This document shows positions 47,634 to 55,185 of a DNA stretch of 64,000 nt, piece after piece. A program made the translations under genes and the position numbers. This DNA comes from Nocardioides humilatus (lineage in GTDB: Bacteria > Actinomycetota > Actinomycetes > Propionibacteriales > Nocardioidaceae). The notes below the pieces were generated by a model. The model saw only the letters and a program-made list of their open reading frames with translations. It had not been told where the DNA came from and searched no databases. The number at the start of each line of letters is the position of its first letter. Position 1 is the first letter of the stretch. The stretch lies in NCBI RefSeq assembly GCF_008373755.1, contig NZ_VUJV01000008.1, forward strand, positions 1 to 64,000, written 5' to 3'.

Positions 47634-48956
47634 ATGCTCCCTTACCGTCGACTAGGAATCTCGGCTCTTCTTGCGCTTGTCATGGGGACTGCGACACTCG
47701 CTGGCCCCCTCGTTCCGACCGCGCAGGCTGGACCGGCCCGTCCGGCCGCAGCCGCCGCGGCGGCATCCACCGACCCCGTGTTCTCCTCGATCAGCGGCGC
47801 GACCCGCATCAACGTCGCGGGCGTCGTCCGCTCCGAGCTGACTGCGGCCAGCACGCTGCGCACGACCGAAGCCGGTCGGCACACAGAGAACACGACCGCC
47901 AACGTCAACATCCTCAACGGCCTCATCAAGGCGCCCACGGCGTCGAGCTCGCAGCGCACCACCGCGCGGCTCGGCGGCGGCGTCAACATCACGTCCAAGG
48001 CGAAGATCGGCGACGTCGACCTCCTCAACGGCCTCATTCACATCGACGCGATCGAGACGACGGCCGTCGCGACGATCGACGGCGCGGGCAACGTGTCGCG
48101 CAGTGGCGGCACCAAGCTCGTCGGCGTCAGCATCAAGGACCAGCACGTCCCGATCAACGTGCCGAAGAACTTCAGCATCATCATCCCGGGTGTCGCCAAG
48201 GTGGTCCTCAACGAGGTCAAGGGACAACTGGGCGGCGACGCGCTGATCAAGTCGGTCGCGACCGGTGTCCACATCACGCTCCTCAAGCCGCGTGACGACC
48301 TGAGCATCGGCGCCAACATCGAGGTCACCCCGGCGAAGGCGCAGATCCTGCTGCCGCAGCCGATCGACGGCGAGCCGGCGTTCGGTTTCGCCTACTCCTC
48401 GCGGATCGCGGTGCACATCGGCGACGCGCTCAACGTGCTCTCGGCCCCGACCGGCGTCATCACCTGCCCCGCAGGCGGCACCAACGGCGTCGACCTCACC
48501 AACTCGACCGCGCGGGTGCGTCTGCCCGGCGTCGTGGACGTGCAGGGTCTGGCCAACACAGCCAACGCGACGGTGACCGACACCGACACCGACGAGACGA
48601 TGACCGCCAAGACGGGCAAGGTCAACCTGCTCAACGGGGCGATCCAGCTCGACGCCATCATCGCGACGGCGCACGTCGAGCAGCATGGCTCTGATCCCGC
48701 GACCAGCAGTGCGACGTCGCAGATCCTCGGACTGAAGATCGGTGGCAACCCGATCCCGGTCGAGGTGCCGCCCAACACGGTGATCGAGATCCCGGGCCTG
48801 GTCAAGGTGGTCATCAACGAGCAGACCATCCTGCCCTTCCCCTACAACGGGATCGGCGTCCGCGCACTCCACGTGATCGCCCTGCCGGGTGCTCCCGAGG
48901 ACATCGCGGGCATCAACATCGAGGTCGCGGTGGCCGCCGCATGGGTCAACCGCTGA
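47634..48956 (+). CDS. Secreted repeat protein (choice-of-anchor P-like)
   Basis: 440 residues. A signal peptide (1-35) is followed by two copies of a module of about 190 residues: LLNGLIHIDAI/LLNGAIQLDAI, then IPVEVPPNTVIEIPGLVKVVINE-type segments. The modules are rich in Thr, Ser, Val and Asn and probably beta-sheet. I recall similar proteins under the name choice-of-anchor P; function unknown. TAGCGT is exactly 6 bases before ATG, so it is leaderless. A strong terminator follows the stop. Confidence 0.75.
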   Translation: MLPYRRLGISALLALVMGTATLAGPLVPTAQAGPARPAAAAAAASTDPVFSSISGATRINVAGVVRSELTAASTLRTTEAGRHTENTTANVNILNGLIKAPTASSSQRTTARLGGGVNITSKAKIGDVDLLNGLIHIDAIETTAVATIDGAGNVSRSGGTKLVGVSIKDQHVPINVPKNFSIIIPGVAKVVLNEVKGQLGGDALIKSVATGVHITLLKPRDDLSIGANIEVTPAKAQILLPQPIDGEPAFGFAYSSRIAVHIGDALNVLSAPTGVITCPAGGTNGVDLTNSTARVRLPGVVDVQGLANTANATVTDTDTDETMTAKTGKVNLLNGAIQLDAIIATAHVEQHGSDPATSSATSQILGLKIGGNPIPVEVPPNTVIEIPGLVKVVINEQTILPFPYNGIGVRALHVIALPGAPEDIAGINIEVAVAAAWVNR

Positions 48957-48975
48957 TCAGCTATCGCTGAACGAC

Positions 48976-49018
48976 ACGAGCGCCGCTGGTCCTTCGGGCC
49001 AGCGGCGCTCGTGTTCTG
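48976..49018 (+). terminator. Strong rho-independent terminator
   Basis: CACGAGCGCCGCTGG (48977-48991) and its exact complement (49001-49015) form a 15-base stem with a short loop containing TTCG, followed by TTCT. It ends the secreted-protein transcript and lies only about 6 bases before the kinase ATG. Confidence 0.85.
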
Positions 49019-49023
49019 CCACG

Positions 49024-50040
49024 ATGAGCCTCGTGGAGGCGATCGGCAGGTTCGTCGTTCTGGAGCGCATCGGCGTCGGCGCCCATGCCGCGGTCTACCG
49101 CGCCGAGGACCCGGTCCTGGACCAGCTGGTGGCGCTGAAGGTGCTGTCGGCCCAGGTCGCCTACGACGTCGACGGGCGGGAGCGCTTCATCAAGGAGGCG
49201 CGGCTGATGCGGCGGATCGACTCGCCGCGCACCGCGACGATCTACGACGTCGCCCAGCTGCCTGACGGTCGTCCCTACCTGGTCATGGAGCTGGCCGAAC
49301 GCGGCACGCTCGATGACCGGATCGAGGAGATCGATCAGCACCACCAGCGGATCACAGTGCTCGACGTCCGTGCGGTCGTCGCCGCTCTCGGCACCGCCCT
49401 CGCCACGATCCACGACCGCGGGGTGGTCCACCGCGACATCAAGCCCTCCAATATCTTGATCCGTCCGGCGCCCGAGGGGCACCCGCCCGACGGCCACCCG
49501 GGCGGCGTCCTGCTGCGCGGCGACGACTTCGTGATCCTGGCCGACTTCGGCCTGGCCAAGGCGCTCGACTCGACGCGCCAGGTCACCGCTCCAGCGGGCA
49601 CGCCCGCCTACATGGCCCCGGAGCAGGCCGCGATCGGAGCGCCGATCGACGGCCGGGCCGACATCTACGCCGCTTCCGCCGTGATCGTCGAGCTGCTCGA
49701 GCGGGTGGTCGGGCACCGCGATCCGCGGGTCGCCGCCGTGCTCGCTCGCGGGATGGCCCGGAATCGCGAGGATCGGCACGCAGACGCCCGGACCTGGTCG
49801 CAGGACCTCGTGGCCGCGCTCGACGCGAGCCTCGCCCCGGTCACGGTGACGGTCCCGCAGACGGCGGCCGCGCCACCACCGGCAGTCGTGCCGGTCCTCT
49901 CCTACGTGCCCGCGCCGGCGATCGCGGCCCGCCGTACGGGCTTCCCGGGCGGGCCCGTCCTGCTTGCGTTCCTGGTGGCCGCGCTCATCGCGGTGGCCGT
50001 CCTGCTCGTCCTCGCCCTCGCCTACACCGGAGACACGTGA
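49024..50040 (+). CDS. Membrane-anchored serine/threonine protein kinase
   Basis: 338 residues. Kinase domain (about 10-260): Gly loop IGVGAHAAVY, Lys in VALKVL, HRDIKPSNIL, DFGLAK and APEQ, then a shortened C lobe. A Pro/Ala-rich linker and one C-terminal helix (about 310-333) follow with almost no extracellular part, so it senses a cytoplasmic or membrane cue. The ECF sigma factor gene starts at its stop codon. ATG 49024 lies 6 bases after a terminator; TGTTCT inside that terminator tail may be a poor -10. GTG 49033 is an alternative start. Confidence 0.9.
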   Translation: MSLVEAIGRFVVLERIGVGAHAAVYRAEDPVLDQLVALKVLSAQVAYDVDGRERFIKEARLMRRIDSPRTATIYDVAQLPDGRPYLVMELAERGTLDDRIEEIDQHHQRITVLDVRAVVAALGTALATIHDRGVVHRDIKPSNILIRPAPEGHPPDGHPGGVLLRGDDFVILADFGLAKALDSTRQVTAPAGTPAYMAPEQAAIGAPIDGRADIYAASAVIVELLERVVGHRDPRVAAVLARGMARNREDRHADARTWSQDLVAALDASLAPVTVTVPQTAAAPPPAVVPVLSYVPAPAIAARRTGFPGGPVLLAFLVAALIAVAVLLVLALAYTGDT

Positions 50041-50675
50041 TGCCCGATCCCGACCTCATCCAGGCGGCAGCGAGCGGTGATGGTGCGGCGCGCTCATCGG
50101 TCGTCACCGACTACGCCGCAGCGGGCTCCGACGAGCGGGTCGCGATCTTGGACGCGCTGGCCGTGCTCGGGGCGGCGGGTGCCGTGCCCGCGACCGAGGT
50201 CCTCCTGGAACTGGTCCACAAGCACCGGATCGCGCAGCCGGCGATCACCTCGCTGCTCGTCGACCCGGCCGATATCGAGGACGCGGCGCAGCTGACGCTC
50301 ATCACGGTGATGGAGAAGATCGCCCAGTTCGAGGGTCGGTCGCGGTTCCAGACCTGGGTGCGTGCGATCGCCCGCAACGAGGCGCTCCAGGTGCTGCGGC
50401 GCAAGCAGCGCAAGTCCGAGCCGACGGGCGACGAGGTGCCGGAGCTGGCCGCGTTCAGCAGGCGCCTGAGCTCGGTGGTCGCCGACGAGCACGCGGTGCG
50501 CCAGGCACTCGAACGCGTGCCGGAGCCCTACCGCGAGGCACTGGTCCTCCGCGAGTTCGACGGTCTGGGCTACGACGAGATCGCCGAGCGGCTGGGCGTG
50601 CCGGTCGGCACGGTGCGCTCGCGCATCGCCCGCGCTCGCGACCTCCTGGCGAAGCAGACCTGGCACTTCGGCTGA
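50040..50675 (+). CDS. ECF-type sigma factor with N-terminal extension, coupled to a kinase
   Basis: 211 residues. An extra N-terminal segment of about 70 helical residues precedes sigma-2 (IEDAAQLTLITVMEKI to VLRRKQR) and sigma-4 (LVLREFDGLGYDEIAERLGVPVGTVRSRIARAR). No anti-sigma factor is encoded nearby; the overlapping Ser/Thr kinase takes that position, as in the ECF43 type where phosphorylation activates sigma. Thr residues in QLTLIT sit in the polymerase-binding part of sigma-2. ATG 50040 overlaps the kinase stop by one base. Confidence 0.9.
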   Translation: MPDPDLIQAAASGDGAARSSVVTDYAAAGSDERVAILDALAVLGAAGAVPATEVLLELVHKHRIAQPAITSLLVDPADIEDAAQLTLITVMEKIAQFEGRSRFQTWVRAIARNEALQVLRRKQRKSEPTGDEVPELAAFSRRLSSVVADEHAVRQALERVPEPYREALVLREFDGLGYDEIAERLGVPVGTVRSRIARARDLLAKQTWHFG

Positions 50676-50704
50676 GACCGCGTAGAAAAGTTTTCGGGAA
50701 ACCG

Positions 50705-50730
50705 GGAACTGGTGGCACCCCGGGGCGCAT
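50705..50730 (+). promoter_or_regulatory. Possible ECF-dependent promoter of the Ca-binding protein gene
   Basis: GGAAC (50705-50709) followed after 17 bases by GCAT (50727-50730) resembles an ECF promoter (GGAAC, 16-18 bases, second box). The gene behind it starts at 50783. It would make the secreted protein the target of the sigma factor encoded just upstream. The second box is a weak match. A GAAAA-G-TTTTC palindrome lies at 50685-50695. Confidence 0.25.
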
Positions 50731-50782
50731 CCGGTGGGTACAGGCCAGCCACAGCGGCGGGCCAGGACGAAGGAGATCCACC

Positions 50783-51292
50783 ATGCGCACCATCCGCAAC
50801 CTCGCCATCGCCTCCGCCGCCGTCGCCGGAGTCGCTCTCTTCACCGCCGGCCCGGCCTCGGCCCTCACGGTCTACGGCACCAACTACAGCGACACCCTCT
50901 ACGGGACGTCCTACGCCGACGAGATCAGTGGCTACGACGGCGACGACTCGATCTACGGCTACGCCGGTTCCGACCTGCTCAAGGGCGGCTACGGGCACGA
51001 CTACCTGCAGGGTGACGACGGCGCCGACTTCCTCAAGGGCGGTTACGGCAACGACTACATCTGGGCCGGCAGCGGCGACGACCGTCTGAAGGGCGGCAAG
51101 GACAGCGACAGCCTGGTTCCCGACGTCGGGTCGGACGTGATCCGCGCCGGCGACGGCAACGACTACCTCTACGTCTACGGCGACGGCGGCGCCGACCTCG
51201 TGAAGTGCGGTCCCGGCTACGACGTCGTCTACTACGACTACGTCGACTTCGGCGACGAGTTCTACGGCTGCGACAACTTCATCCAGGTGTGA
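50783..51292 (+). CDS. Secreted RTX-like calcium-binding protein
   Basis: 169 residues. Signal peptide (1-26, GPASA cleavage) then tandem Asp/Gly nonapeptides (GYDGDDSIYGYAGSDLLKGG and later units) that bind Ca2+. The repeats are unusually rich in Tyr, giving a GYGxDYL variant. Only one Cys pair near the end. AAGGAGA 7 bases before ATG is a strong ribosome site. The kinase and sigma genes lie just upstream on the same strand. The protein may be the output of that circuit. Function unknown. Confidence 0.8.
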   Translation: MRTIRNLAIASAAVAGVALFTAGPASALTVYGTNYSDTLYGTSYADEISGYDGDDSIYGYAGSDLLKGGYGHDYLQGDDGADFLKGGYGNDYIWAGSGDDRLKGGKDSDSLVPDVGSDVIRAGDGNDYLYVYGDGGADLVKCGPGYDVVYYDYVDFGDEFYGCDNFIQV

Positions 51293-51302
51293 GCCGCAGC
51301 CC

Positions 51303-51340
51303 TCACCCGCGGCCGCTCGACGCGCGGCGGCCGCGGGTGA
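51303..51340. terminator. Bidirectional terminator hairpin
   Basis: TCACCCGCGGCCGC (51303-51316) pairs perfectly with 51327-51340 across a 10-base loop. The convergent LysR-like gene ends inside it, its stop being the first three bases. It separates that gene from the Ca-binding protein gene. Confidence 0.75.
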
Positions 51341-51893
51341 CCCCGACGAAGTCCTGGTGCACCGGTCCGTCGTCCTCGACCTTCCAGAGCAGACCCACCT
51401 GGGTCGGCGGGAGGTCGACGACGGGCCGATGCACGACGTCTTTTCGGTGGTGGAGGCGAGCGATGGCCATGGGCAGCACGACGATGCCGGTCCCGGCCGC
51501 TGCCACCTCCACCGCGTCCTTGGTCGTCATGGCGGGGAAGGCCAGCTGCGGAGCCGTCGGCACCCAGCCCGACCGTTCGGGAGCGACGAGCTGCTCGTCG
51601 GCCAGGTCGGCCGTGGTCACCTCCTCGGCCGCGGCCACGAAGTGCTCGAGGCCGGCGACGACGACCGGCACCTCCTCGTAGAGGACGACGCAGTGCAGGG
51701 GAGTGGGACGGTCTCGGTCGACCGGCAGCCGGGCCAGGACCAGGTCGGCTTCGCCGTCATCGAGTACGGCGCGCTGGCGCTCCTCCTCGATCGGCACCAG
51801 CTCCAGCCGGATCCGGGGGTTGCGGTCGCGCCACACGCGGGCCCACTTGTCGGGCGTCACACCGGGCACGAAGGCGATCCTGAGTCGGTCCAC
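51303..51893 (-). CDS. LysR-type substrate-binding domain protein without a DNA-binding domain
   Basis: 196 residues. The whole length fits the periplasmic-binding-like effector domain of LysR regulators: RLRIAFVPGVTPDKW, ADLVLARLPVD, AAAGTGIVVLPMA. No N-terminal helix-turn-helix exists and none is upstream. GTG 51893 has TATTGT 8 bases upstream, so the short form is made as such. Stand-alone proteins of this type occur in actinobacteria; they may bind a ligand or partner protein. Divergent from the HNH gene. Confidence 0.8.
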   Translation of the reverse strand: MDRLRIAFVPGVTPDKWARVWRDRNPRIRLELVPIEEERQRAVLDDGEADLVLARLPVDRDRPTPLHCVVLYEEVPVVVAGLEHFVAAAEEVTTADLADEQLVAPERSGWVPTAPQLAFPAMTTKDAVEVAAAGTGIVVLPMAIARLHHRKDVVHRPVVDLPPTQVGLLWKVEDDGPVHQDFVGVTRGRRASSGRG

Positions 51894-51979
51894 GGTCAAG
51901 AACAATATTGGGCAACAACGAGGAAACCCGCTGTGCCTCCCGATGAGCCATGCTTAAGGTGCGGCAAGGGAAGAAGGTG

Positions 51980-52456
51980 ATGCCGGTGGCGCACGTCGCG
52001 GCCCACGCTCCCGTCGTGCTGCTCAACGCCTCCTACGAGCCCCACGACGTGGTCTCCTTCCCGCACGCGGTCCGGATGCTCTTCCGAGGCGTTGCTGTCG
52101 TGCACGAGGCCGACGAGGACCGCCGCATCGGCCCCCACCCGTGGCCGAAGGTGCTGCGCCTGGTCCGCTACGTCGTCGCGACCTGGATGTACCGTCCGGC
52201 CGCCTATGGCCGCGAGGCGGTCCTGCGACGCGACCACTACCGGTGCGCCTACTGCGGCAGTCGCGCCGACACCATCGACCACCTGGTGCCGCGGTCACGC
52301 GGCGGCACCTGGACCTGGCTCAACACCGTTGCCGCCTGCGGGCGCTGCAACAGCCGGAAGGGCAACCGCACGCCCCACGAGGCCGGCATGCACCTACGTT
52401 TCGAGCCGTGGGTGCCCACGCGCAGCCAGGTGACCGGATGGGGTCATCGGCGCTGA
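51980..52456 (+). CDS. HNH endonuclease
   Basis: 158 residues. N-terminal domain begins VLLNASYEPHDVVSF. The nuclease is CAYCGSRADTIDHLVPRSRGG then CGRCNSRKG, with two zinc Cys pairs and the DH and N residues of the HNH metal-binding motif. This compact actinobacterial HNH family is common on chromosomes and its target is not known. ATG 51980 has GAAGAAGG upstream; ATG 51950 is an alternative. TAAGGT (51955-51960) could be its -10. Confidence 0.85.
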   Translation: MPVAHVAAHAPVVLLNASYEPHDVVSFPHAVRMLFRGVAVVHEADEDRRIGPHPWPKVLRLVRYVVATWMYRPAAYGREAVLRRDHYRCAYCGSRADTIDHLVPRSRGGTWTWLNTVAACGRCNSRKGNRTPHEAGMHLRFEPWVPTRSQVTGWGHRR

Positions 52457-52526
52457 ATCTGCGCTGAAATCGCGTCTTTACCAAGCGTGTGACGTCGGTC
52501 GCTGAAATCGATGTGACTGAGCGGTA

Positions 52527-52544
52527 ACTAGAACGCGTTCTAGT
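52527..52544. promoter_or_regulatory. KstR-like 18-base palindrome
   Basis: ACTAGAACGCGTTCTAGT is a perfect palindrome matching the published KstR pattern TnnAACnnGTTnnA at its centre. KstR is a TetR-family repressor of sterol breakdown. It lies 111 bases before the M23 peptidase start. No kstR or sterol gene is nearby, so another TetR regulator is equally likely. Confidence 0.5.
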
Positions 52545-52597
52545 GGCCTGGACCACAGGCGAGGTCGTCCGAACTTGAGTCGGGCGTATGGATCCTG

Positions 52598-52632
52598 GCT
52601 CACTGGTGAGCAAGTGCTTGCAAAAGCAAGCA
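52598..52632 (+). promoter_or_regulatory. Overlapping hairpins in the M23 peptidase leader
   Basis: Three perfect dyads share bases: GCTCACTGGTGAGC (52598-52611), GCAAGTGCTTGC (52610-52621) and TGCTTGC-AAAA-GCAAGCA (52615-52632). The second and third exclude each other, which could give alternative leader structures just before the ribosome site AGAGGAAG. Upstream in the same gap an 11-base direct repeat CGCTGAAATCG occurs at 52462 and 52500. Confidence 0.5.
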
Positions 52633-52654
52633 TCCGCAAACCAGAGGAAGCGTC

Positions 52655-53251
52655 ATGAACCAGAACACTGCCCGCCGTGTCCGCCGGGCCGCCGTTGCGC
52701 CCGCGCTGATCGGTGCGATTGCGTGCTCTGCGGTCGCCGTTCCCCCGTCCGCCGCTGCCGCGGACAGCGCCCAGACCCCCGCCTGGCTCGTGACCGCGAA
52801 GGCCCAGCCGGCCCGGCACCTGCACGTGGTGCGTGGCCTCACCGTCCGGCCGGTGCCGCGTGTCCTCCCGGTGACCGGTTATCACCTCACCGCGCGCTTC
52901 GACGACGCCGGCGGCCTCTGGTCCCACGACCACACCGGTCTCGACTTCGCGGCGCCCGAGGGCACGGCCCTGCGGGCCATCGCCGACGCGGTCGTTGTCT
53001 CCGTCGAGTACGACGGTGCCTACGGCAACAAGACCGTCGTCCGCCTCGAGGACGGCACCGAGCTCTGGTACTGCCACCAGTCGCGCACCGACGTCGTCGC
53101 CGGCCAGCACGTGAAGACCGGCGAGATCATCGGCGCGGTCGGCTCGACCGGCAACACGACCGGCCCGCATCTCCACCTCGAGGTCCGCCCGGGTGGGGGA
53201 GACCCGGTCGACCCCGAGGTGGCGCTGGCCAAGTGGGGCGTCAAGCCCTGA
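52655..53251 (+). CDS. Secreted M23 family metallopeptidase
   Basis: 198 residues. Signal peptide (1-36), a short linker, then a LytM/M23 domain: HTGLDFAAPEGT supplies the first zinc ligands (HxxxD), HLHLEV the last (HxH). M23 enzymes cut peptidoglycan cross-bridges. No SH3 or LysM wall-binding module is present. GAGGAAG precedes ATG 52655. The 198-base gap upstream holds a KstR-like palindrome and stacked hairpins, so expression is probably controlled at both DNA and RNA levels. Confidence 0.9.
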   Translation: MNQNTARRVRRAAVAPALIGAIACSAVAVPPSAAAADSAQTPAWLVTAKAQPARHLHVVRGLTVRPVPRVLPVTGYHLTARFDDAGGLWSHDHTGLDFAAPEGTALRAIADAVVVSVEYDGAYGNKTVVRLEDGTELWYCHQSRTDVVAGQHVKTGEIIGAVGSTGNTTGPHLHLEVRPGGGDPVDPEVALAKWGVKP

Positions 53252-53284
53252 TCTTGGTGGCTCTGACCTGTCAGAACTGACGCT

Positions 53285-53551
53285 TCAGGCGTGGCGCATG
53301 GCCGCGGCGAAGCGGTCGGCAGCGAGCGCACGCTCGTGAGCCGTTGCGCGGGGATCCGCGGCTAGCCGAAGGAGGGCATCGGCCAGCCGCGGAGTCCACC
53401 GTCCGGAGGGAGCGGAACAGTCCTGGACGTCGGGAGCAGGAACCTCCGCGACGACGGGCTCGAGGTTGCGAGCCCAGTGGCTGAGCCGCGACGCCGCCCA
53501 CTCCTCACGCAGGGTGGCCTGCGGGATTCGCTCGGTGGTGGTCGCGGTCAT
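53285..53551 (-). CDS. Small hypothetical protein
   Basis: 88 residues, no recognised domain, single Cys, helical C-terminal half. ATG 53551 is preceded by AAGAGAG, a fair ribosome site, and TAGCGT about 24 bases up may be a -10. It ends 34 bases from the M23 stop. Could be a real gene or spurious; base composition is like its neighbours. Confidence 0.5.
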   Translation of the reverse strand: MTATTTERIPQATLREEWAASRLSHWARNLEPVVAEVPAPDVQDCSAPSGRWTPRLADALLRLAADPRATAHERALAADRFAAAMRHA

Positions 53552-53606
53552 GCTCTCTTAACGCGACGATCACCGGCACGCTAGTAGGACTTTGGTCCCG
53601 TCTTCG

Positions 53607-53885
53607 TCATGCCTGCTGGAGCAGGCCGAACTGCACGTTGCCTGAGTGGTCGAGATTGGCGTCGAGCACCTTGTCGTCGAGCTGCTCGGCGGCGGCCTGG
53701 TCGAGGAAGACCTTCGCCCCGTCCTGGTCGACGACCTGGTCACCGGCCACGGGCTCGTCCGCGGTCGCCACGGTGAGTTGCGCTCCGGGCGTGGTGGAGA
53801 TGCGAAGGCCGGCCTCGTCCGGGGTGTCCGGGTGCGCGGCGTAGCGCTTCACGATGTCGCATGCGTTCTCGGTCAGGGTGAGCAA
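53607..53885 (-). CDS. HesB/IscA-like protein lacking the cluster cysteines
   Basis: 92 residues with the Fe-S biogenesis A-type fold outline (GLRISTTPG, VVDQDGAKVFLDQAAAEQLDDKVLDA). The three cluster Cys of IscA are absent; the only Cys is C9, so it cannot bind a cluster in the usual way. Similar Cys-less actinobacterial proteins are usually labelled HesB-like. The start is TTG 53885; no ATG or GTG is in frame near it. A 168-base gap to the tRNA holds tandem 11-base repeats. Confidence 0.7.
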   Translation of the reverse strand: MLTLTENACDIVKRYAAHPDTPDEAGLRISTTPGAQLTVATADEPVAGDQVVDQDGAKVFLDQAAAEQLDDKVLDANLDHSGNVQFGLLQQA

Positions 53886-53950
53886 TGTTTTGCTTTCTGA
53901 GTTGAGTGCAGGGCTTCTCCACCGTTGCAGGGAAGTGGTCGCCGTTCAAG

Positions 53951-53983
53951 GCGAGACCTCCGCGAGACCTCCGGCGAGACACC
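53951..53983. repeat. Short tandem repeat, 11-base unit
   Basis: GCGAGACCTCC occurs at 53951-53961 and 53962-53972, and a degenerate third unit GCGAGACACC at 53974-53983. They lie between the HesB-like gene and the tRNA and could be an operator array or a chance repeat. Confidence 0.5.
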
Positions 53984-54052
53984 GCGATGTCGCCCAGAGG
54001 ACCTCCCGATGCGGGATCCACGGAGGACCTTTGCTAGCGTTATCCCGCACTC

Positions 54053-54141
54053 GTCCGGGTGGCGGAATTGGCAGACGCGCTAGCTTGAGGTGCTAGTGCC
54101 CGTATTAGGGCGTGGGGGTTCAAGTCCCCCCTCGGACACCA
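54053..54141 (+). tRNA. tRNA-Leu (anticodon GAG)
   Basis: Acceptor stem GTCCGGG/CTCGGAC, a D arm with GGCAGAC, anticodon stem CTAGC/GCTAG around loop TTGAGGT (anticodon GAG at 54087-54089), a long variable arm typical of tRNA-Leu, TTCAAGTC in the T arm, and a genome-encoded CCA at 54139-54141. TAGCGT at 54035-54040 is a plausible -10. Confidence 0.95.
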
Positions 54142-54143
54142 AG

Positions 54144-54178
54144 AAGGCCCTCTCTGATCATGGTCAGGGAGGGCCTTT
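54144..54178 (+). terminator. Rho-independent terminator of tRNA-Leu
   Basis: AAGGCCCTCTCTGA (54144-54157) pairs with 54164-54177 (14 pairs, one wobble) around a 6-base loop and ends in TTT. The convergent SRPBCC gene ends 11 bases further. Confidence 0.85.
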
Positions 54179-54188
54179 GCCATGGCGC

Positions 54189-54617
54189 TCAGAGCAGCGT
54201 GGTGAGGCGGGCGAGCGAGGACTCGAGGTCAGCCTTGACGGTGCGGGCCGCGAGGGTGCCCAGCGGCCCCTTGAGCGCCGGGTGGGCGAACTCGGCCCGG
54301 AAGTCGACGGTGGACATGCTGCCCTTGGGCTTCAGGCGCACCGACATCGCGACCGACGTACCGCCGATGCCTTTACCGCTCAGCGCCATGCTGCTCGCCG
54401 GGTCGAACTCCTGTACCAGCCAGGTGATCTTGTTGCGGACACCCTTGGCCTTGACGATGCCGGTCAGCTCCACGCCCACGTCCAGCTGCTCAGGGACCTC
54501 GCTGCGCCAGCCTTCGTGCAGCGTCAGCCACTCGCCCAAACGGGAGAGGTCCGACACGACTTCCCAGACATGCGCGACGGGGTGGGGAAGCTCCCTCGAC
54601 ATCCTGACCTCTGCCAT
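54189..54617 (-). CDS. SRPBCC (polyketide cyclase-like) family protein
   Basis: 142 residues. The START/Bet v1-like fold is indicated by VRMSRELPHPVAHVWEVVSD at the N terminus, a central strand set and a long C-terminal helix. It probably binds a hydrophobic ligand. ATG 54617 has TAGGGT 7 bases upstream, so it is leaderless. It converges on the tRNA. No partner gene. Confidence 0.85.
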   Translation of the reverse strand: MAEVRMSRELPHPVAHVWEVVSDLSRLGEWLTLHEGWRSEVPEQLDVGVELTGIVKAKGVRNKITWLVQEFDPASSMALSGKGIGGTSVAMSVRLKPKGSMSTVDFRAEFAHPALKGPLGTLAARTVKADLESSLARLTTLL

Positions 54618-54768
54618 GAACCCGACCCTAGTGGGACGAGGTACGGGTCCCTCTTGAAGAGGCCTCGCCGACGATCGGTGGTGCCGGTGCCGGTGCTACT
54701 GTCGAAGTAACAGTCGCCTTCCAGCAAACCTCAGGCAAGCGGTCAACCGGCGACGAAGAGAGGCCGTC

Positions 54769-55185
54769 ATGGCCGCCATCACCTCGCCCGAGCTTCGACT
54801 CCAGTCCGACCTGACGCGGCGGCCCTACGGTGGTGGGTGGTGGCCCGATGGACGAGGCGTCTCGCACGAGCTGCTCGACCTGATGCACCGCTGGCCGGCC
54901 GACCTGCCCAAGATCACCAGCTACGCCTACATCAGCGACGACTGGGACCGTAGCGAGGCCAGTGTGCCGCTCGAGTATCGGACCCGGACGCTGATCCTGG
55001 TGCTCGCCGACCGCTCGACCTGCCGGTTGCTCCAGCTTCCAGCGTCGACCCCCGCCGACGTCGCCGACGAACTTCTCACCGAAGCCAGCTACTCGGGCTC
55101 GATGTGGCGTCGGATCGACTTCGTCAGCACTTACCGCGGTCCGCAGGAGATGCCGGCCGTGGGCACTCACCGGGCCGCCCGATGA
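54769..55185 (+). CDS. DUF5994 family protein, first copy
   Basis: 138 residues. It carries the family pattern GGGWWPDGRGVSHELLDLM, then ISDDWDR and a C-terminal helical part. Function unknown. It overlaps a second DUF5994 gene by 4 bases. ATG 54769 follows a GAGAGG-like ribosome site. Confidence 0.85.
   Translation: MAAITSPELRLQSDLTRRPYGGGWWPDGRGVSHELLDLMHRWPADLPKITSYAYISDDWDRSEASVPLEYRTRTLILVLADRSTCRLLQLPASTPADVADELLTEASYSGSMWRRIDFVSTYRGPQEMPAVGTHRAAR

Noticed and set aside
52457-52654. ydaO-type c-di-AMP riboswitch before the M23 peptidase
   Set aside because: I could not find the conserved ydaO sequence blocks. The hairpins present are simple dyads.
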